This document shows positions 59,164 to 64,000 of a stretch of 64,000 nucleotides of DNA, piece by piece; position 1 is the stretch's first letter; the number at the start of each line of letters is the position of its first letter. The notes under the pieces were generated by a model that was given only the letters and a program-made list of their open reading frames with translations, was not told the DNA's origin and made no database searches. Where the stretch lies: NCBI RefSeq assembly GCF_963676685.1, contig NC_092351.1, forward strand, positions 44,382,733 to 44,446,732. The letters are read 5' to 3'. The translations under genes and the position numbers were made by a program. The stretch is from Mytilus edulis (taxonomy: Eukaryota > Mollusca > Bivalvia > Mytilida > Mytilidae).

Positions 59164-59466
59164 GGCAGCAACCATTTGATTTTCTGGGGGGGGGGGGGGA
59201 GGCTATGGTTTTTTTTTGAAAAAAAAGTTTGTTTCCAGTTTTTGGAGAAAAAATAATTTGTTTTGAATTCTGAAAAAAAAAAATTGTTTGTTACACCTTC
59301 AGCTGCCACTATATGTAATGCTAAAATTGAAAGAAAAAAAATGTTTTCGACTTGTCGCGAAAAAAATAGTTTGTTTTTCGCCACAGGCGAAAAAAAAAGT
59401 TTGTACAGAAAAAAAAACCATAGCCCCCCCCCCCCCCCCCCCCCAGAAAATCAAATGGTTGCTGCC
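59164..59466. mobile_element. MITE with G-tract/C-tract terminal inverted repeats
   Basis: Left end GGCAGCAACCATTTGATTTT then CT, a 14-base G run (59186-59199) and GGCTATGGTTTTTTTT. The right end is the exact inverse with a 21-base C run (59424-59444). The target duplication TAA (59161-59163 and 59467-59469) fits PIF/Harbinger-type insertion. The interior is rich in A runs and non-coding. Confidence 0.88.
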
Positions 59467-59514
59467 TAAAGAGGTGTTTATATAACTTAATTGTCATGTA
59501 AACATTTACAAGTC

Positions 59515-59740
59515 TATTTGTAAAAGAGGGACGAAAGATACCAGAGCGACAGTCAAACTTATAAATCGAAAATAAACTGACAACGCCATGACTAAAGATG
59601 AAAAAGATAAACAGACAAACAATAGTCCACATGACACAACATAGAAAACTAAAGAATAAGCAACACGAATCCCACCAAAAACTAGGGGTTATCTCAGGTG
59701 CTCCGGAAGGGTTAGCAGATTCTGCTCCACATTTGAATAC
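59515..59740 (-). repeat. R4 dispersed repeat copy
   Basis: TAAAAGAGGGACGAAAGATA, CGAAAATAAACTGACAACGC, AACTAGGGGTTATCTCAGG and TGCTCCGGAAGGGTTAGCAG run in R4 reverse order. Confidence 0.75.
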
Positions 59741-59984
59741 CGTCGTGTCGCTATGTAAGTATACATTAAATTTTCTCTCAATAACAACGATCATTCTACA
59801 ACCAATTTGCTGTCATAATTTATAGGAAGAAAAACTACTATCTCAATGTTATCATAACTAAGGACTACACAAAAATCGATACATTTTGTCTTTTTGATTT
59901 TATCGTTTATTCCTGTTTGCCGTCTTTCGAATAATGGTATATATCTTTTTAGTTTAACAGATGTTTATTTTAATAGCGAATAAT

Positions 59985-60170
59985 TTTATCTTTGCGCACC
60001 TAATATCACCCCGGGTTCGTGTTGCCCAGTCTTAAGGTTTTTTATGTTGTATTTTGTGTACTGTTGTTTGTATGTTTATCTCTTTTCTTTTTTAGCAATG
60101 GCGTTTAAATTATTTTTTCTACTCATTAGTTTAAATGGCTCTTTTGTATCTTTCACCTCTCTATTTAAGA
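59985..60170 (+). repeat. R4 dispersed repeat copy
   Basis: TATCACCCCGGGTTCGTGTT, GCCCAGTCTTAAGGTTTTTT and CAATGGCGTTTAAATT, ending TTTTGTATCTTTCACCTCTC: a forward, diverged R4. An R3 scrap follows at 60465-60515 (TGTGGACTTAGTTGTCTAAT). Confidence 0.6.
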
Positions 60171-60686
60171 GGGCTCCTGCATATTATATAGAATTGCTGG
60201 CTTGCAATAGACAATACATATAATGTTCCCATCTATTAATGAGCAGTAACATTATTTGTGCGTTTCACGGTCGTCAACAAAGAAATTAAACAGGGTAACT
60301 GAATTTTAACACACACACCCTCCAACCCCCATATCCCCCCAAAAAAAGAAACTACTTTGAACTATTCAACACTGAATATTAGAAGAAAAGGAACGAACTT
60401 CTCTCTTAATTTTTATGAAATAATTAAATATGAATAAGTTAAATTTAGAGGTAAGGAAAATTAAAACTTATCTTAACATTTTTGTGGACTTAGTTGTCTA
60501 ATTGTCAATCACACTACATCTGCCTATTTTTATTCAAAAAGATAAAAGAAAATACTAACAGTTTCAAGTTATGGTAACACTTAAGTATTACAATAAACGT
60601 TCAGCCACTTGAACAAATCTTATGTTCAATTGATCACAGTACATTTCTAATTCCACTCTGTCCTTTCATGTCTTTTTTTTTTAATG

Positions 60687-61160
60687 CTATTCGATAATTT
60701 TGGATTTATCCCCGGATCTCTTCTTTCCACCTTCTCGACAGGAATTTCCTTTGTTTACCCAACTACCAGTTACCAAACCAGCGATTAGTTTTGAGACAAT
60801 ACCAATAGCAATCAAAATAATTATTGCGATATGATTATTGCATTTTCTGGAAACAAGTACACATGATATAGCAATGCACGGCACTGCTATGGAAACCCAA
60901 AGAATGGAACAAACAACTTTCAGGCAGAATCGTTTTCCCATCTGTGGAAACAAACTCATTCCAGCACAAAATACGGAGAAACTGCCTACAATTGGCAAAA
61001 TTATAAATCCATTTCGTGTCGCAGAATCTTCATGGGTGCATGAATAACTTTGAATAACTTCTGTTGCTAAAATACAAATTATTCCAGTTAAAATCCAGAA
61101 AATGAAACAAGAACATTTGATACAATTCGTTCGACGTGAGCGTTCCTTTGCCATTTTCAC
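60687..61160 (-). CDS. Small four-transmembrane cysteine-rich protein (paralogue)
   Basis: An intact 157-residue frame, MKMAKERSRR, with a second possible start at codon 3. It is clearly paralogous to 40220-40702. Shared blocks are ATRNG, LPIVG.F.VFCAG, MGKRFCLKVVCS, SCVLVSRKC and the tail GDKSKII. Helices lie at about 18-38, 52-71, 80-105 and 110-135. The TM1-TM2 loop is SYSCTHEDSATRNG, keeping the Cys and the acidic pair. The likely polyadenylation hexamer (reverse AATAAA) is at 60529-60534. Expression and function are unknown; an MS4A/CD20-like plan is possible but not shown. Conservation of the full frame in both copies argues that they are real genes. Confidence 0.78.
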   Translation of the reverse strand: MKMAKERSRRTNCIKCSCFIFWILTGIICILATEVIQSYSCTHEDSATRNGFIILPIVGSFSVFCAGMSLFPQMGKRFCLKVVCSILWVSIAVPCIAISCVLVSRKCNNHIAIIILIAIGIVSKLIAGLVTGSWVNKGNSCREGGKKRSGDKSKIIE

Positions 61161-61179
61161 TGAGTTATAATGTACTCCT

Positions 61180-62430
61180 TAAAATGCAAAACAAATCCAA
61201 GTACTAACAGCGTGGTATTTATTGAACATTGCGCTTGAACATCTTATCTATTACACTGTTTAAAAAAATTGACAAACGAATTGGGGTTGTTCCAGAATTA
61301 CTTTAATATTTGATTTGGTTTGAATATATTCTACTGAAGAATATTAATTGATCCTTTAAACTTATGTCTATTCAATTAAATGTAAATACTGATTTCCAAA
61401 AATGATAACCCTCAAAATAAATGCAATCAACCAGTGTGTACAAATGTATATGTTGAAAACATAACACGACATATCAATATGACAGTAATGAGATGAAGTA
61501 TAATTTCCATAGATACAACTATCCACCAAAGTTCAAATAAAGTGGATGTAAGCAACTATAGGCAACAGTGCGGCTTTCAACAATTAGAAAAACCCATACC
61601 GTAAAATCGGCTATAAAAGTCCCCGACATGAAATGTCAGTTTGAACATAATGAATAAAAGAAAATGTAAAGTGAACGTAATTTAGACAGCAACCAATACG
61701 ACACAAATAATGAAATGCCAGCACATATATATCGGACAGTCTGATATTTACAGCACAGAAAAACAAAATTATAAAAGTTTTATGGTTTAAGCAACGTTAT
61801 TGACAAACAATTAAAGATCAACACACAAGATGAAATGAAATCGCATGGAAATACATATTTCGGCACAACAGACCTTCATCAGACACGACCTATTCAAAAA
61901 TGTGATAAACATACTAAGTTTTTTGTGTGAAAAAACTGACTATCTCTTTCATACTGCTGGCAGTCTTGAACTTTGTCAAATTTATTTTTTTACTTCTTAG
62001 TAGGTTATGCTTGGCATCGTATGTGTTCATCCCTATACCTAAATAGATATGCACAGGTATCTTTCATATTTTCATACTAAAGAAATGCATACTTTGTTTT
62101 ACAGCCCGATCTCTCCTTACATATATAATATGTAAAAAGAAGAAATCAAAAACCGTCTGGACAAAAAGAAGAAAATAAGAAAAGACTCTGTTCCATACAA
62201 AAAAAAATTTCCACGTTAAAAATTCATCAACTGAAATAAATTGTCGGATATCTACAATTCAGTAAAATCATATCGGTAGTGAGCATATTTTAATAAACAA
62301 AGAGAATCAGATGCATTGTTTTTCTTAACAAACACGATGGTGAATGATCTCTACCCGTTCACGCTTAGCTTCGTAGCTGTCATCGCTGGTGCTATCATTA
62401 GAAATAGGTTTCCTATTATTATTTTGAATT
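61180..62430. promoter_or_regulatory. Duplicated upstream region of four-TM gene (right copy)
   Basis: This is the counterpart of 40890-43210: GATAACCCTCAAAATAAATG, ACAAGATGAAATGAAATCGC, TTAGTAGGTTATGC, CCTAAATAGATATGCACAGG, AAGAAGAAAATAAGAAAAGA, in the same order and orientation. It is shorter because it lacks the 257-bp duplication and an R2 scrap. The regulatory role is inferred from position. Confidence 0.5.
62337..62403 (+). CDS. Possible signal-peptide exon, divergent from four-TM gene (right copy)
   Basis: ATG at 62337 opens MVNDLYPFTLSFVAVIAGAI, hydrophobic and signal-peptide-like, aligned to the exon at 43129. The aligned donor position reads AT where the left copy has GT; an alternative GT lies five bases on. 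The gene would continue right towards the window end, but the next 1.45 kb is a mobile element and no second exon is recognised. Low certainty. Confidence 0.3.
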
Positions 62431-62927
62431 TTTATACTTTACAGTTACTAAGGCCGTGTTCACATTGACCTAAACTCGGTGTTGTGTTAGTGTAACTCTC
62501 ACATAAACTAAACATAATTACGTTCCCATTGATAAAACTCAATGTTTACATGTAGTTTGAATCATGTTTTGTCTACATGCAGTCGATGGTCGATGTTGGC
62601 CTTGTGTAGGTTAAGTGTACACAACACTAGGCATTCAGAACTTAAATTTTCCCATGTATATTTAAAAAAAAACAATTTTTATATAAAATTGATATTTATA
62701 ACACTTATTAATAAAGTTCTTTACAGAAATATTTGTCTAAACTTGATATATTTATTTGTTATAAAAACACTTTACGTAGCCTTATCAACCCCTTATCAAG
62801 ACTCATCCATCATCATTGCCGAACACATAATTCATTTGAAAAGGTCTTCCCGAATCGATTGGACGTACACACTGACAGAAATATTTGCCAATGGTCTTTA
62901 TACTCAAACAACGATTCACTCATAAAA

Positions 62928-63165
62928 GCCTCTGGCCTTTGTTAGTCTTGTATGATTTTTAATTTTAGTTTCTTGTGTATAATTTGGAGTTTAGTATGAC
63001 GTCCATTATCACTGTACTAGTTTACATATTTTTTAAGGGGCCAGCTGAAGGACGCCTACGGGTGCGGGTGTTTCTCGCTACATTGAAGACCCATTGGTTG
63101 CCTTCGGCTGATGTCGTGTTGTTGTCGCTTTGACACATTCCCCATTCCCTTTCTCAATTTTATTA
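62928..63165 (+). repeat. R1 copy nested in the TIR element
   Basis: AGCCTCTGGCCTTTGTTAGT, GACGTCCATTATCACTGTAC, GGGGCCAGCTGAAGGACGCC and CACATTCCCCATTCCC run in R1 sense order to CTCAATTTTA. Confidence 0.8.
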
Positions 63166-63436
63166 CTGAAAAATGGGCGAGGTTAGTTGTTTGTTTGTGT
63201 AGTATCTCTGATCCGTTAAAAGAAAATTAGAAATAAAAAAAAACATTACCCCCTCCCTTTGCCAAATACTCCTTGGAGAAAAAATACCACTTGAAACAAA
63301 CAGAAAAGATAAAAATGTAGTGATCCTTAACATCGCAATTCTTTTTCTTCGTCTGTAAGCACGGTGATGGCGAGCCTACGTTTTTAATGCGTAATCGAGA
63401 CATCTTTAAACTACTGCAAATCATCCAAAATGACTT

Positions 63437-63512
63437 TCTTAAAGGAGCAACCACTTTACTTAAAAAAAGGGGGAGGGGGGTTCTGAGTAAGATTTTTTTC
63501 TCGCGCGAAAGT
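63437..63512. repeat. MITE-like scrap with CTCGCGCG text
   Basis: GGAGCAACCACTTTAC, GGGGGAGGGGGG and TTTTTTTCTCGCGCGAAAG parallel 51895-52000. It lies inside the 62451-63906 element. Confidence 0.45.
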
Positions 63513-64000
63513 TTATAATTAGTGGTTTTTTTTCTATGGTACCAATTCAATATTTTACACTTTAATGTATGGGGAAACTTTGGATTCAGAATATTTGTTC
63601 ATTCTAATCATCTGAATGACCCGATTTTTGTTTTAATCAAAATGTGGAAAAATCCATCACACTTTTTTTTTAAAGTCAAATGATAGTTCCCTAACTGCTA
63701 GAAAAGTTGTTCGAAAATTTGAATTACGTTCTACGTAATGAACATTTAAATGACATATAGTTTACAAGTGTGAACAAATCTTATGTACAGGTAGCTAAAC
63801 AAGGTGTATAGATGTGAACAAATTTAATGTAAAACTTGTGTACATTACATTAAACCAAATGTAAACATGTTTACTGTACACAGCGTTTGATGTGAACACG
63901 GCCTTAAACAAATTCATGTTTGAACCATGTTGATATGCATGTATCAGTATCAGTATTATTATATCATACATTTTGAAACAAACATAGAGCCTGTAAATGG

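Larger units (their letters stand above)
62451..63906. mobile_element. 1.45 kb TIR element next to the divergent exon
   Basis: AAGGCCGTGTTCACAT at the left end is inverted exactly at the right (ATGTGAACACGGCCTT to 63904). The interior near both ends has TGTGAACA and TGTACA words. No clean target duplication is seen (TAA left, TTA right if the ends start at GGCC). No transposase frame; an R1 copy is nested inside (62928-63165). Confidence 0.65.

Noticed and set aside
59157-59794. Several frames with proline or glycine runs
   Set aside because: They come from the C and G tracts of the MITE at 59164-59466 and from R4.
62542-62925. 127-residue plus-strand frame downstream of the divergent exon
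   Set aside because: It lies inside the 62451-63906 mobile element and has no recognisable content; it could not be linked by splicing.
1-64000. tRNA, rRNA, CRISPR array or bacterial operon signals
   Set aside because: None found by eye; no cloverleaf B-box context, no direct-repeat/spacer array, and real genes are spliced.

Overview
The window looks like a 64 kb piece of bivalve nuclear DNA, most probably a Mytilus-type mussel. It is AT-rich. Its real genes are split by short-consensus GT-AG introns, and most of the rest is interspersed repeat. I recognise several of the repeat families from memory as typical of mussel genomes, which is a recollection and not a search result. I saw no bacterial gene organisation, rRNA, tRNA or CRISPR array.

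Layout. (1) 426-5421 (+): the last four coding exons of a torsin-family AAA+ ATPase; the 5' end is missing and its introns hold repeats. (2) 5.5-14.4 kb: gene-free, with a nested set of three repeats (6990-8160), a 66-bp minisatellite split by a small TA-flanked element (9326-10470), and a TTAA-flanked inverted-repeat element (10765-11326). (3) 14394-22123 (-): a complete four-exon coding sequence (668 codons) for an MFSD6-type major-facilitator transporter. Its third intron holds a 2.6 kb TIR element with TA target duplications. (4) 23945-25966: a second TA-flanked TIR element upstream of MFSD6. (5) 28-32 kb: a pair of ~170 bp inverted repeats around a decayed mobile-element protein. (6) 33-62 kb: a dispersed family of small four-transmembrane, cysteine-rich proteins, all on the minus strand. 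Two copies are intact (40220-40702 and 60687-61160), one is frameshifted (55663-56104) and one is a remnant (33290-33575). Between them lie a Harbinger-like element (35633-37082), a broken UDP-glycosyltransferase (43417-44735), two broken non-LTR retrotransposons, a Penelope-like RT fragment and many MITEs.

The two intact four-TM genes share related upstream sequence reaching about 2 kb or more. At its far end each copy has a short open exon on the opposite strand (43129-43198 and 62337-62403), hydrophobic and signal-peptide-like. The duplicated unit may therefore be a divergent gene pair around a shared promoter. This is the least ordinary arrangement in the window.

Torsin (ER and nuclear-envelope ATPase) and MFSD6 (membrane transporter) are ordinary single-copy-type genes and nothing here ties them together. 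No operon-like cooperation is visible. Repeat families are labelled R1-R8 below: R1 = tail ending in the GAATGG-AAATGGGG motif; R2 = family with the CTAGCTATAAAACCAG motif; R3 = family with the TTGTCTCATTGGCAATCATA motif; R4 = family with the CTCAGGTGCTCCGGAAG motif; R5 = family with the GACGAAACGCG motif; R6 = family with the TAGTATACCGCTGTTCGAAA motif; R7 = element with a GACGGACG-type run; R8 = element with a GTCCGTCGTCGTC-type run.
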